From Rhizobacter sp. OV335 (GTDB taxonomy: Bacteria; Pseudomonadota; Gammaproteobacteria; Burkholderiales; Burkholderiaceae_C): a stretch of 64,000 bases of DNA. The notes below the pieces were generated by a model. It worked only from the letters and a program-made list of their open reading frames with translations. It was not told where the DNA came from and made no database searches. The number at the start of each line of letters is the position of its first letter. The first letter of the stretch is position 1. Made by a program: the position numbers and the translations under genes. The stretch is taken from assembly GCF_900142965.1 (NCBI RefSeq), contig NZ_FRCQ01000003.1:186001-250000 (forward strand), in the 5' to 3' direction. Below are positions 36,845 through 45,001 of the stretch, piece after piece.

Positions 36845-37258
36845 TCAGTGGGTGCGGGCGGGACCGCGCGTGAACAGCGGCTCCGGCGTTTCGTCGGCGG
36901 CCTGCTCGTCGAAGTAGCGGGCCGCCATCGCCTGCGCCATCTGCGACGGCGTCAGCAGCTGCAGGTGGGCTGGCGGCGCGGTGCTGCGGCTGATCAGGTC
37001 GAGCAGCAGGTCGAGCGCGATCGCGGTGGTCGACAACGCGAGCCACAGCAGCACCTGCTCGACCCAGTCCTGCCCGATCACCAGCGCGACCGGCACCGAG
37101 ACCCACAGGCTCAGGCAGTAGAAGCAGGCCAGCGACGAGCTCTCGCCAGCCCAGCGCCGCAAGGTCTCCAGCACGCGGCGCGGGCCGGCTTGCACGTGCA
37201 GCAGGTGGGTGAGGCGCCAGACGGCCAGCGCGCCGAGAACGGACAGGTACCACTTCAT
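36845..37258 (-). CDS. DUF1360-like small membrane protein
   Basis: The 137-residue protein has the pattern WRLTHLLHVQAGP followed by CFYCLSLWVSVPVAL, which is the W-R-x2-H and C-x2-C-x-S-x-W arrangement of DUF1360 proteins. Two to three membrane segments are visible (residues 45-65 and 70-95). Function is unknown. ATG at 37258 follows GGAGA. It lies upstream of the uncertain ORF and ureD on the same strand. Confidence 0.7.
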   Translation of the reverse strand: MKWYLSVLGALAVWRLTHLLHVQAGPRRVLETLRRWAGESSSLACFYCLSLWVSVPVALVIGQDWVEQVLLWLALSTTAIALDLLLDLISRSTAPPAHLQLLTPSQMAQAMAARYFDEQAADETPEPLFTRGPARTH

Positions 37259-37412
37259 GTGCGTCTCCTGGGAGGGGTGGGGTGCGGGGCGGGGTGCGGT
37301 GGAGGAATCCATGGACCGCATTCCATCGGCGACGCCTTCCCATTGACACGCCCGCTCGCCGCCCGATCGGCGCAGGCGCTGGACGATGGCCAGACGATGC
37401 GTGGCCAGACGC

Positions 37413-37447
37413 AAAAAACCCCTGGGAGGACGGGCCTCGCAGGGGTT
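37413..37447 (-). terminator. Rho-independent terminator of the C11 peptidase gene
   Basis: On the minus strand AACCCCTGCGAGG pairs with CCTCCCAGGGGTT and is followed directly by a run of six T. It starts 32 bp beyond the stop of the C11 peptidase gene. Stem quality and the T-run make this a convincing intrinsic terminator. Confidence 0.85.
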
Positions 37448-37478
37448 CGGGTGGGGGCGCGGAGATGCGCCGGTTGCG

Positions 37479-39041
37479 TCAGGCGCGGCGCGGTTTGTCA
37501 TCTCCCTTGGGGATGTCCCCGTCGCCGCAGGGGTCGGGCTGGCGGCCCTTCGGCGGCTCGTAGCGCGCGTTGAACACCGGGAACTCGGGAATGGCGGCCG
37601 GCAGCAGACCCTTGAACGGCTGGCCCTTGTGGTATTCGACGATGAAGTCGACCCAGTCGGTGACCTTCACGAAGTCGATGATGTGCGGCTGCACGCGCGG
37701 CAGCGTCGGGTCGGGGTTCACGTCGAGGTAGTACGGCGAGCGCCAGTCCCACAGGCCGAGCAGCAGCGGGTCGGGCAGGAAGATGTTCATCGCGAGGTTC
37801 TTCGCCGAGAAGTCCCACAGCGCGCCGGGCGCCGTCCACGGCGCGTCGACGGCGCCGTAGCGCTTGATGTCCTTCAGCGCATCGCGCAGCCCGGCGGCCG
37901 CCTGCTGCACCTTGAACGGTGCGAAGTCGGTGGCCATCAGCTCGGTCGCCAGGCTGTCGATGTCGGTCAGTTCGTCCGGCGTCTCCAGGTCCATGTTGGC
38001 GTTGGTGTCGAACTGCTGGGCGCGGCGGATCGCGCTGCGGATCTTCTGCACGATGGTCGGGCGCTGCGCCGGCGCGGAGGTGCGCAGCGCAGCGAGCAGC
38101 GCATCGGCCAGGTCGTCGATGCGCTCGACGATGGCCTGCAGCCGGGCGAGCTGCACGACGCAGCCGACGGTCGGGTGGTTGCCCTTGGCCGCGAGGATGT
38201 CCTTGTTGCCGTCGGCGAACCACTGCGCGAGCTGCTGGGCGGTGGCGCTGCCGGCGGCCGCCAGCTTCTGGAAGACGGCAGGGTAGGCCGCGCCGGCGGT
38301 GAAGAAGTTGTAGTTCTCGTAGCCGGTCGCGTAGTCGGCATACGGCGCCACCGTGTGCAGCACCTCGACCGACATGTTGAAGCAGTTGTTGAAGTGGATC
38401 GCGGCGAGCTTGGGTACGCCGGCGTCCAGGGCCTGTTTCAGCGCATCGCCGAGGGCCCAGGTGGACAGCGGCATGTGGTTGACCGGCAGGGTGGGCGAGC
38501 CGAAGGGCAGCGTGGGCGAGCCGAACGGCAACACCGGGTCGCCGTTGGAATTCACCGGGGTGGTGGCGTCCTGGCTGACCTTCCACTGAATGGTGCCGTT
38601 GGCGGTGACGCTGGCCAGGCTCAGCTTGCTGCGGTCGAGGTCCGGCAGGAAACCGGCACCGTGTCCCTCCAGTGCCAGCACCAGCGCGGCGTCCGGTGCT
38701 TGCAGGTGGGCATGCCGCAGCAGCCCGGCGAGCGTGATCGGCGAGGTCATGTCCTGCTTCCAGCGCTCGGTGACCTGCAGATCCGCCGGGTGTCCGGCCG
38801 GGATGTCGACGAGGTAGGTCGAATCATCGAACAGGTCGATCGCCGCACAGACGTTGACGCCCGACTCGGCCACCTTCAGCAGTGCCCGCATCAGTGGGTG
38901 TTGCGCCAGATCCTGGGACGCGCCATCGGGGTAGGCGCTCAGCACCTCGTCCGTTCCGAAGGGGGCGAACACCGCCAGCGTGACACCGGTGGTTCGCGGG
39001 GTCGCTGCGCCGCCGGCAGGCAGCAGATTCGGCTGGTTCAT
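37479..39041 (-). CDS. Clostripain-family (C11) cysteine peptidase
   Basis: The 520-residue protein has the caspase-like catalytic dyad of family C11: His127 in VLALEGHGAGFLPD and Cys220 in AAIHFNNCFNMSVEVLH, in the expected order and spacing. There is no signal peptide. The second half (residues 250-520) is a helical region of unknown function followed by a Trp/Pro-rich tail. ATG at 39041 is preferred because GGAG lies just upstream; ATG at 39053 is the alternative. The gene is divergent from a TPR/winged-helix protein and ends in a strong terminator, so it is its own unit. Clostripains cleave after basic residues; specificity here is unknown. Confidence 0.85.
   Translation of the reverse strand: MNQPNLLPAGGAATPRTTGVTLAVFAPFGTDEVLSAYPDGASQDLAQHPLMRALLKVAESGVNVCAAIDLFDDSTYLVDIPAGHPADLQVTERWKQDMTSPITLAGLLRHAHLQAPDAALVLALEGHGAGFLPDLDRSKLSLASVTANGTIQWKVSQDATTPVNSNGDPVLPFGSPTLPFGSPTLPVNHMPLSTWALGDALKQALDAGVPKLAAIHFNNCFNMSVEVLHTVAPYADYATGYENYNFFTAGAAYPAVFQKLAAAGSATAQQLAQWFADGNKDILAAKGNHPTVGCVVQLARLQAIVERIDDLADALLAALRTSAPAQRPTIVQKIRSAIRRAQQFDTNANMDLETPDELTDIDSLATELMATDFAPFKVQQAAAGLRDALKDIKRYGAVDAPWTAPGALWDFSAKNLAMNIFLPDPLLLGLWDWRSPYYLDVNPDPTLPRVQPHIIDFVKVTDWVDFIVEYHKGQPFKGLLPAAIPEFPVFNARYEPPKGRQPDPCGDGDIPKGDDKPRRA
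38491..38532 (-). repeat. Tandem 21-bp repeat inside the C11 peptidase gene
   Basis: Two units of 21 bp beginning GTGGGCGAGCCGAA stand side by side and encode LPFGSPT twice (residues 171-184). They lie in a loop between the catalytic His and Cys. Similar short duplications often mark a surface loop. Confidence 0.85.
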
Positions 39042-39242
39042 CAGACTCTCCATGTTGTCCAGGGGATGGGGTTGTGCGCGACGCACGGTGACGCGCCGCG
39101 AAGCGCAGGCCATACACTATTCGCGAGGCTGTCTCAAGGACACGCATGTCGGATCGCCTTCGACAGGCCGATGCTGGACGACAACCAGACGATGCGCCTT
39201 CCAGCACCCGCGTGCCCCCCTAACTTGAAGTCGGTTCATTGC

Positions 39243-41456
39243 ATGCCTTTGATCTCTTCCGAGGTAGCGGAGTCGCTGATCAACGCGGCCCTGGCCGCGC
39301 ACAAGAGCGGATCGCTCAGTGCGTTGCCTGCGCGCCGCCCGCGCGCGTGGCGCTGGTTCTCGCGGCGCTGGCTGGGACCGGTGTTGGGAACGGCGGGCGA
39401 GGGGCTGCGCGGGGAGCAGGGCCAGGTCGAGGCGCTCGCACTGCTGTTGCGCTGGTCGGCCCTTCAGTTGCGTCCAGAGTTCGGTCAGGAACCTGCCGCA
39501 GGCGATCGCCAATCGTGGCTCGAGCGCACCAGCTGGCGGCCGGCGCTGGCGGTGCTGTGCCATTTCGGTTTCGTGCTGGTGCCGGATTTTCCCGACCGCT
39601 ACCGGCGGCGGGCTGATGAATCCCCAGCCGACAACCTGTGCGGTTTGTGGGCGGTTGGGCCGAGCACGTTCTACCGCTATCTCGACAAAGGCAAGCGCCT
39701 GATGGCCGAGGGCTGGCTCGCGCATCCGCTGGCGGGCGCCCGCCGGCTGTCCCTGCGACAGATGGTGCAGCATGAACTGGCCCGGCGCGGGAGCGAGCGC
39801 GGCGCAGAGCAGTCCGCGACCTGGCATCACAGGCAGGCGGAGCTGGCACTGGCGCGACGCGACGCGGCCTCGGCGATATGGCACCACCTGCAGGCAGCGG
39901 ACCCTGTCGCCTTCACCCAGTCGCTGCAGCGTTTTCGCACCGAGCTGTCGCGCGACGCCGAGACGGACCTGCTGGTCGACCAGATGCTCGAGCTGCCGCT
40001 GTCACCTCGTCAAAGCTTCGACCTGCGGCTGGCGATGGCGTCGCTGTGGCGCATGCGCAATGCCGAGGAGCGCGAGCGCCAGGCCTACGAAAGCGCGCTG
40101 CGCATCGCAACCACGCATGACGACAAGTTGATGCTCGGCATCGTCTACGGCGCGCTGGGCCGCTTCCACGAGCCTCGCGACACCGATCGCGCGCTGGCCT
40201 GCTTCGAAGACAGTGCCGATTTCCTGCGCCAGGCGCGCGCGGTCGAATCGGCACAACCCGGAACCGGCCTGGAGGAATACGTGGCCGCGCTGGTGCGCCT
40301 CGCGTGGCTGTACGTGCTGCGAAACGACCCTCGCTCACGAGCGGTGTTGGACAAGGCCGAAGCGGCACGCACGGACCCGGCCGTGTCGGCCGAGAACGTC
40401 GCGCTGCTCGAGCAGACCTGGGGCGAATACTGGCGGCGCGCCGGCGAGCCGCGCCGCGCCATCGAGCACAAGCACAAGGCACTCAACATCTTCGAGCGCC
40501 TGGGTGACACGCGGCAGATCCTGTCCACGTACAACAACCTGAGCCTGATCTATGGCGAGGCCAAGGAGTTCGACCGCGCCGTCGAGTACGCCCGGCGGGT
40601 GGTCGCGATGGCGGAGCAGACCAGCGTCGACCCGTACATCCTCACGAGCAGCTACCTGAACATGGGGGTCGCCCACTACCTGCAAGGCCAGTACGACCAG
40701 GCGATCGAGATGTACCGGGCCGGGCTCGATCACAGCGTGCGTGCGCACCTGGCCGTGCATGTCAACCGAGCCCACTACAACCTGGCCGAGGCCTACTACA
40801 AGCGCTTCTCACTGACCGGCATCGCGGGCGACGAGCAATTGGGCGATGCCCATGCCGCGGCGGCACTGAAGGCCAGCCCGGCCGAAGGCGACCTGCTCCT
40901 GCAGCAAGCCGCTCGCGGACTGAAGGCGGAGATCCTGGGGGCGCACGACGGCTTGGTGAACGAACGCCTGCTCCCGGAGGAATTCGCGGCCCACTTCGAC
41001 GAGATGGCCGACGTGCAGCGGCAGCGCGCCATCCTGGCGGTGCCGGTGGGCACGGAGGCCCACGTGAAGGCGCACCTGGCGGTTGCGCGGTCCTACCTGG
41101 CCATTGCCGGCAAGGAGCGCGAAGCGGCGCTGTCGCTCATCCAGAAGCATGGTCTTGGCGACCGCTTTGTCGCCGAGTTCGAGCAGCTGCGCGATACCTT
41201 CAACCGCGAGCTGACGCGCGAGCAGCAGCTGGCGACACAGTGGGAGCGCGAGGCCGGCGAGCTGCTGCAGGAGCAGCGGCGCATCGCGTTGCTGGACCAC
41301 CTGTTCCGCGCTGGGTCGATCCAGAAGAGCATGTATGCCAAGGTCTGCGGCGTGGGGTTGGCCACGGCCTCCAAGCACCTGAGCACGCTGGCGCAACTCG
41401 GTCTGCTCGAACAGACCGGCAACGGGCCCAGCACGCGTTACGTGCTGCCCCATTGA
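39243..41456 (+). CDS. Large TPR protein with C-terminal winged helix, possible peptide-responsive regulator
   Basis: The 737-residue protein has an N-terminal region of unclear fold (1-200; STFYRYLDKGKRLMAEGW could be a helix-turn-helix), then at least six tetratricopeptide-like repeats (about 200-540; for example YGALGRFHEPRDTDRALACFEDSADF and MGVAHYLQGQYDQAIEMYRAGL). A helical stretch and a C-terminal winged helix follow (about 690-735; SMYAKVCGVGLATASKHLSTLAQLGLLEQTG). TPR arrays commonly bind peptides, and the winged helix suggests DNA binding. ATG at 39243 is tentative: no strong ribosome-binding site precedes it and in-frame starts exist at 39171 and 39192. It is divergent from the C11 peptidase and convergent with the double-glycine peptide gene. 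Confidence 0.8.
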   Translation: MPLISSEVAESLINAALAAHKSGSLSALPARRPRAWRWFSRRWLGPVLGTAGEGLRGEQGQVEALALLLRWSALQLRPEFGQEPAAGDRQSWLERTSWRPALAVLCHFGFVLVPDFPDRYRRRADESPADNLCGLWAVGPSTFYRYLDKGKRLMAEGWLAHPLAGARRLSLRQMVQHELARRGSERGAEQSATWHHRQAELALARRDAASAIWHHLQAADPVAFTQSLQRFRTELSRDAETDLLVDQMLELPLSPRQSFDLRLAMASLWRMRNAEERERQAYESALRIATTHDDKLMLGIVYGALGRFHEPRDTDRALACFEDSADFLRQARAVESAQPGTGLEEYVAALVRLAWLYVLRNDPRSRAVLDKAEAARTDPAVSAENVALLEQTWGEYWRRAGEPRRAIEHKHKALNIFERLGDTRQILSTYNNLSLIYGEAKEFDRAVEYARRVVAMAEQTSVDPYILTSSYLNMGVAHYLQGQYDQAIEMYRAGLDHSVRAHLAVHVNRAHYNLAEAYYKRFSLTGIAGDEQLGDAHAAAALKASPAEGDLLLQQAARGLKAEILGAHDGLVNERLLPEEFAAHFDEMADVQRQRAILAVPVGTEAHVKAHLAVARSYLAIAGKEREAALSLIQKHGLGDRFVAEFEQLRDTFNRELTREQQLATQWEREAGELLQEQRRIALLDHLFRAGSIQKSMYAKVCGVGLATASKHLSTLAQLGLLEQTGNGPSTRYVLPH

Positions 41457-41462
41457 TGCGCA

Positions 41463-41481
41463 GCCCGGAACGGCTCCGGGC
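41463..41481. terminator. Hairpin between convergent TPR and peptide genes
   Basis: GCCCGGA (41463-41469) and TCCGGGC (41475-41481) form a perfect 7-bp stem with a 5-nt loop in the 34-bp gap between the two convergent stops. No T-run follows on either strand, so it would be a weak or factor-dependent terminator. Confidence 0.5.
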
Positions 41482-41490
41482 CACGGACTG

Positions 41491-41622
41491 TCAGAGCACG
41501 GGTGACCCTTGGGGCCCACCCACGACCTGGCGAAGCTCCTGCTCGGTGAGCGGTTTCATGCCGGCAGGCACTGCGGGGGTGCCGGGCTGCGGGGGAGTCT
41601 GGTGCGAAGTGCTCGGTGCCAT
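41491..41622 (-). CDS. Short peptide with double-glycine leader
   Basis: The 43-residue product ends KPLTEQELRQVVGG followed by PQGSPVL. Counting back from the GG, it has Leu at -12, Glu at -8, Leu at -7 and Val at -4, which is the consensus of double-glycine leaders recognised by C39 peptidase/ABC exporters. Cleavage after GG would release a seven-residue peptide. AAGGA lies six bases ahead of ATG 41622, supporting translation; an internal ATG at 41559 would give a 22-residue form that keeps the whole leader. The first 21 residues are Pro/Thr-rich. It lies 97 bp beyond puuD on the same strand and tail to tail with the TPR gene. No C39 exporter is in the window. The role as a signal or bacteriocin precursor is inference. 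Confidence 0.7.
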   Translation of the reverse strand: MAPSTSHQTPPQPGTPAVPAGMKPLTEQELRQVVGGPQGSPVL

Positions 41623-41719
41623 GGGTTCCTTCAGAAGTGAAGGTACAGGCTATCGGCGTGAAGCCCTCGGCGTCAATGGATTTCCCGGGTTCTTCCTCAA
41701 TCTGGAGGATGAAGACCGA

Positions 41720-42919
41720 TCAGGGCGCGCCGACGGCGCCGCTCTCAAACCACCGCTTCAGCAGCGCCCGCTCCTCGTCGGTGATCCCGGTCGCGTTGTT
41801 CAGCGGCATCAGCTTCAGCACCACCGCCTGCTGGACCACCTGCTGCGCATGCGCAGCGATGCCCTGCGGCGAATCCAGCCGCACGCCCTTGCTCGCGAGC
41901 TGCTCGTTGTGGCACATCACGCAGCGCGTGCCGATCACCTGCTGCACCTGCGCGAACGTTGCGGGCTGCGCCGCCTGCACGGCCGGCCCGGGCGCCGGCG
42001 CGAGCCACACCGCGACGCCCAGCAGCAGCACCGTGCCGGCCAACGCGAACTCCCACGGCACCCGCTTGCCCTGCACCAGCGCCTTGTGCCGCACGACGAA
42101 CGCATGACGGATCAACGCGCCCGCCAGCATCACCAGCACCAGCACCGCCCAGTTGTGCGGCGCGCCGTACAGGAAGCCGTAGTGGTTGCCGAGCATCGCC
42201 GCCAGCACCGGCAGCGTGAAATACGTGTTGTGCACGCTGCGCTGCTTGGCGCGTTGACCGTGCACCGGGTCGACCGGCTGGCCGGCGCGCATCTGCGCGA
42301 TCACCGTGCGCTGGCCGGGGATGATCCAGAAGAACACGTTGGCGCTCATCGCCGTCGCCATCATCGCGCCGACCAGCAGGAAGGCAGCCCGCCCGGCGAA
42401 CAGTTGGCACGCGAGCCATGCACCGAGCACCACCACCACCGCGACGGCCGCGCCGACGATGCGGTCGCCGTTCACGCGCCGGCCGAACGCGCGGCAGATG
42501 CCGTCGTACACCAACCAGAACACCGCGAGGAAAGCCAGCGCCGCCGTGATCGCCCCGGCCGGCGACCATGCATGCACCCGCTGGTCGATCAGGAAGGTGC
42601 TGGCCTGCAACAGGTACAGCACCGTGAACAGCGCGAAGCCGGTCAGCCAGGTCGAGTAGCTCTCCCAGTAGAACCAGTGCAGGTGCGCCGGCAGCGACTT
42701 CGGCGCCACCATGTACTTCTGCGGGTTGTAGAAGCCGCCGCCGTGCACCGCCCACAGCTCGCCGTCGACGCCCTTGTCCTTCAGGTCCGGCGCCTCGGGC
42801 TTCAGCAGGCTGTTGTCGAGGAAGACGAAGTAGAACGACGAGCCGATCCACGCGATCGCGACGACGACGTGCGCCCAGCGCAGCAGCAGGTTGACCCAGT
42901 CCAGCACATAGGCTTCCAT
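41720..42919 (-). CDS. puuD: Urate hydroxylase PuuD with C-terminal cytochrome c domain
   Basis: PuuD oxidises urate to 5-hydroxyisourate in the inner membrane. The 399-residue protein has about eight membrane segments starting with LLLRWAHVVVAIAWIGSSFYFVFLDN, and a C-terminal haem-binding C-x2-CH (TRCVMCHNEQ) with a methionine ligand in KLMPLNNATGI. This fusion to cytochrome c replaces soluble uricase and lets electrons enter the respiratory chain. ATG at 42919 lies 5 bp after the stop of uraH, so the two are an operon controlled from the palindrome at 43286. Confidence 0.93.
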   Translation of the reverse strand: MEAYVLDWVNLLLRWAHVVVAIAWIGSSFYFVFLDNSLLKPEAPDLKDKGVDGELWAVHGGGFYNPQKYMVAPKSLPAHLHWFYWESYSTWLTGFALFTVLYLLQASTFLIDQRVHAWSPAGAITAALAFLAVFWLVYDGICRAFGRRVNGDRIVGAAVAVVVVLGAWLACQLFAGRAAFLLVGAMMATAMSANVFFWIIPGQRTVIAQMRAGQPVDPVHGQRAKQRSVHNTYFTLPVLAAMLGNHYGFLYGAPHNWAVLVLVMLAGALIRHAFVVRHKALVQGKRVPWEFALAGTVLLLGVAVWLAPAPGPAVQAAQPATFAQVQQVIGTRCVMCHNEQLASKGVRLDSPQGIAAHAQQVVQQAVVLKLMPLNNATGITDEERALLKRWFESGAVGAP

Positions 42920-42924
42920 GCGCG

Positions 42925-43278
42925 TCAGCTGCCGCGGTAGGTGGAGTAGGCCCAGGGGCTCGCGAGCAGCGGCACGTGGTAGTGGGCGCTGGTGTCGGCC
43001 AGGCCGAAGTCGAGCGGCACGCCGTCGAGGAAGGGCGGGTCGGGCAGCGCGACGCCGCGCGCACGGAAGTAATCGGCCAGCTCGAACACCAGCCGGTAGC
43101 GGCCGGCGATGAAATCGGCGCCTTCCAGCAGGGGCCCGCCGGCGCGGCCGTCGGCGTCGAGCTGCACGCTGCGCAGCAACTGCGGAGCTGCGCCATCCAG
43201 CCGATAGAGCCGCACCGCCATGCCGGCAGCCGGGCAACCGTTCATCGTGTCGAGCACGTGCGTCGTCAGTTTTCCCAT
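42925..43278 (-). CDS. uraH: 5-hydroxyisourate hydrolase
   Basis: This transthyretin-like enzyme hydrolyses 5-hydroxyisourate, the PuuD product, to OHCU. The 117-residue protein shows the conserved N-terminal TTHVLDT, the middle GRYRLVFELADYF, the HYHVPLLASPWAYSTYRGS ending and the YRGS C-terminal tetrapeptide of the family. Its active-site His and Arg residues are present. ATG at 43278 is chosen because an in-frame start upstream would run over the operator. First gene of the puuD operon and divergent from a GntR regulator. Confidence 0.95.
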   Translation of the reverse strand: MGKLTTHVLDTMNGCPAAGMAVRLYRLDGAAPQLLRSVQLDADGRAGGPLLEGADFIAGRYRLVFELADYFRARGVALPDPPFLDGVPLDFGLADTSAHYHVPLLASPWAYSTYRGS

Positions 43279-43285
43279 GGTGGCG

Positions 43286-43301
43286 AAAGTGTATACACTT
43301 T
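43286..43301. promoter_or_regulatory. Perfect 16-bp palindrome, GntR operator of the urate genes
   Basis: AAAGTGTATACACTTT is a perfect palindrome of the GTATAC-core type typical of FadR-like GntR regulators. It occupies the 26-bp spacer between uraH and the divergent GntR gene, ending three bases before the latter's ATG. A bound repressor would shut down both sides. Confidence 0.85.
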
Positions 43302-43304
43302 GCC

Positions 43305-44048
43305 ATGCCCCGCGCCATCCCTGCCAGATCGGCAACCCCGTTGAAGCAGATCCGCCCCGCGCGGGCGCGCGCCGACGCGGCCGATGGCGGCACCACCCAG
43401 CGCATCGTCGACGCGATCACCACCGCGATCGTCGAGCGCCGGCTGATGCCAGGCACCAAGCTCGCCGAGCAGAAGATCGCCGACCTGTTCAAGGTCTCGC
43501 GCACGCTGGTACGCCAGGCGCTGAACCAGCTGAGCCGCGACAAGCTGATCACGCTCGAGCCGGCGCGCGGCGCGCGCGTCGCGATGCCCAGCGTCGACGA
43601 GGCGCGCCAGGTGTTCGAGGTGCGCCACATGATCGAGGCCGCGCTGGTGCGCCGCGCCGCCGGCGCGCTCGATGCCGCGCAGCTCGCCGCGCTGCGCGCC
43701 CACCTCGCCGCCGCGCAGGAGGCCGTGCTGCGCACCGACGTCACCGGCCGCACGCGGCTGCTGGCCGATTTCCACGTCGTGCTCGCGCGCATGCTCGGCA
43801 ACGAGGTGCTGGCCGAGCTGCTGGCCGACCTGGTGTCGCGCTCGTCGCTGATCTCGCTGATGTACCAGTCGGCGCATTCGGCCGAACACTCCTTCGAGGA
43901 GCACGTGGCCATCGTCGACGCGCTGGAGCGGCGCGACGCGCGCGCCGCAGTGCGCCTGATGCAGTCCCACCTGCGCAGCGTCGAGCGCAACCTGCAGCTC
44001 GACCCGCGCGTCCCTGATCTTGCCGGCGCCCGGCCGGCGCACGCCTGA
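43305..44048 (+). CDS. GntR-family regulator of purine catabolism (FCD type)
   Basis: The 247-residue protein has the GntR winged helix at about residues 25-95 (KLAEQKIADLFKVSRTLVRQALNQL) and a C-terminal FCD effector domain with metal-binding His and Asp residues (ADFHVVLARML, MYQSAHSAEHSFEEHVAIVDAL). It is paralogous to the regulator at 57276. The palindrome just upstream makes autoregulation likely. It is followed 5 bp later by puuE, so repressor and pathway genes share an operon. The effector may be an allantoin-pathway intermediate, by inference. Confidence 0.92.
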   Translation: MPRAIPARSATPLKQIRPARARADAADGGTTQRIVDAITTAIVERRLMPGTKLAEQKIADLFKVSRTLVRQALNQLSRDKLITLEPARGARVAMPSVDEARQVFEVRHMIEAALVRRAAGALDAAQLAALRAHLAAAQEAVLRTDVTGRTRLLADFHVVLARMLGNEVLAELLADLVSRSSLISLMYQSAHSAEHSFEEHVAIVDALERRDARAAVRLMQSHLRSVERNLQLDPRVPDLAGARPAHA

Positions 44049-44053
44049 CCGCC

Positions 44054-45001
44054 ATGCCATCACCCAACTATCCCCGCGACCTCGCCGGCTACGGTGAACA
44101 CCCTCCGCATGCCGAATGGCCGGGCGGCGCCCGCATCGCGGTGCAGTTCGTGCTGAACTACGAAGAGGGCGGCGAGAACAGCGTGCTGCACGGCGATGCC
44201 GGCAGCGAGCAGTTCCTGTCCGAGATGTTCAACCCGGCCGCCTACCCGGCGCGCCACCTGTCGATGGAGTCGATCTACGAGTACGGCTCGCGCGTCGGCG
44301 TGTGGCGGCTGTTGCGCGAGTTCGAGCGGCGCGCGCTGCCGCTCACGGTGTTCGGCGTGTCGATGGCGCTGGAGCGCCACCCCGAGCTGACGCAGGCCTT
44401 CGTCGAACTCGACCACGAGATCGCCTGCCACGGCTGGCGCTGGATCCACTACCAGCAGATGGACGAGGCCACCGAGCGCCAGCACATGGACATCGGCATG
44501 GACATCATCCACAAGCTGACCGGTGACCGCGCCTTCGGCTGGTACACCGGCCGCGACAGCCCGAACACCCGCCGCCTGGTGGCCGACTACGGCGGCTTCG
44601 AGTACGACAGCGACTACTACGGCGACGACCTGCCGTTCTGGATGCAGGTGCGCAAGACCGACGGCAGCCTCGCGCCGCACCTGGTGGTGCCGTACTCGCT
44701 CGACACCAACGACATGCGCTTCTCGCTGCCGCAGGGCTTCGCGACCGGCGACGATTTCTTCACCTACCTGCGCGACAGCTTCGACGTGCTGTACGCCGAG
44801 GGCGACGAGTCGCCGCGCATGATGAACATCGGCATGCACTGCCGGCTGCTCGGGCGGCCCGGGCGCTTCCGGGCGCTGCAGCGCTTCCTCGACCACGTCG
44901 AGGCGCATGACCGGGTGTGGGTGTGCCGCCGCGTCGACATCGCACGCCACTGGAAGAGCGTGCATCCGTTCAACGCCGACAACGCCTGGATCTGGACATG
45001 A
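44054..45001 (+). CDS. puuE: Allantoinase PuuE (polysaccharide-deacetylase fold)
   Basis: The 315-residue protein belongs to the cofactor-independent allantoinases that open the allantoin ring to allantoate. Recognised features are NYEEGGENSVLHGD, the metal-fold segments EIACHGWRWIHYQ and GWYTGRDSPNTRRLVADYGGF, and the substrate-region DDLPFWMQV. It is of normal length. Its stop overlaps the next start by 4 bp (ATGA), so it is translationally coupled with the fused decarboxylase-amidohydrolase. Confidence 0.93.
   Translation: MPSPNYPRDLAGYGEHPPHAEWPGGARIAVQFVLNYEEGGENSVLHGDAGSEQFLSEMFNPAAYPARHLSMESIYEYGSRVGVWRLLREFERRALPLTVFGVSMALERHPELTQAFVELDHEIACHGWRWIHYQQMDEATERQHMDIGMDIIHKLTGDRAFGWYTGRDSPNTRRLVADYGGFEYDSDYYGDDLPFWMQVRKTDGSLAPHLVVPYSLDTNDMRFSLPQGFATGDDFFTYLRDSFDVLYAEGDESPRMMNIGMHCRLLGRPGRFRALQRFLDHVEAHDRVWVCRRVDIARHWKSVHPFNADNAWIWT

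Noticed and set aside
36845-37258. The DUF1360-like gene as part of a urease operon
   Set aside because: It shows membrane segments and a C-x2-C-x-S-x-W pattern with no link to urease assembly.
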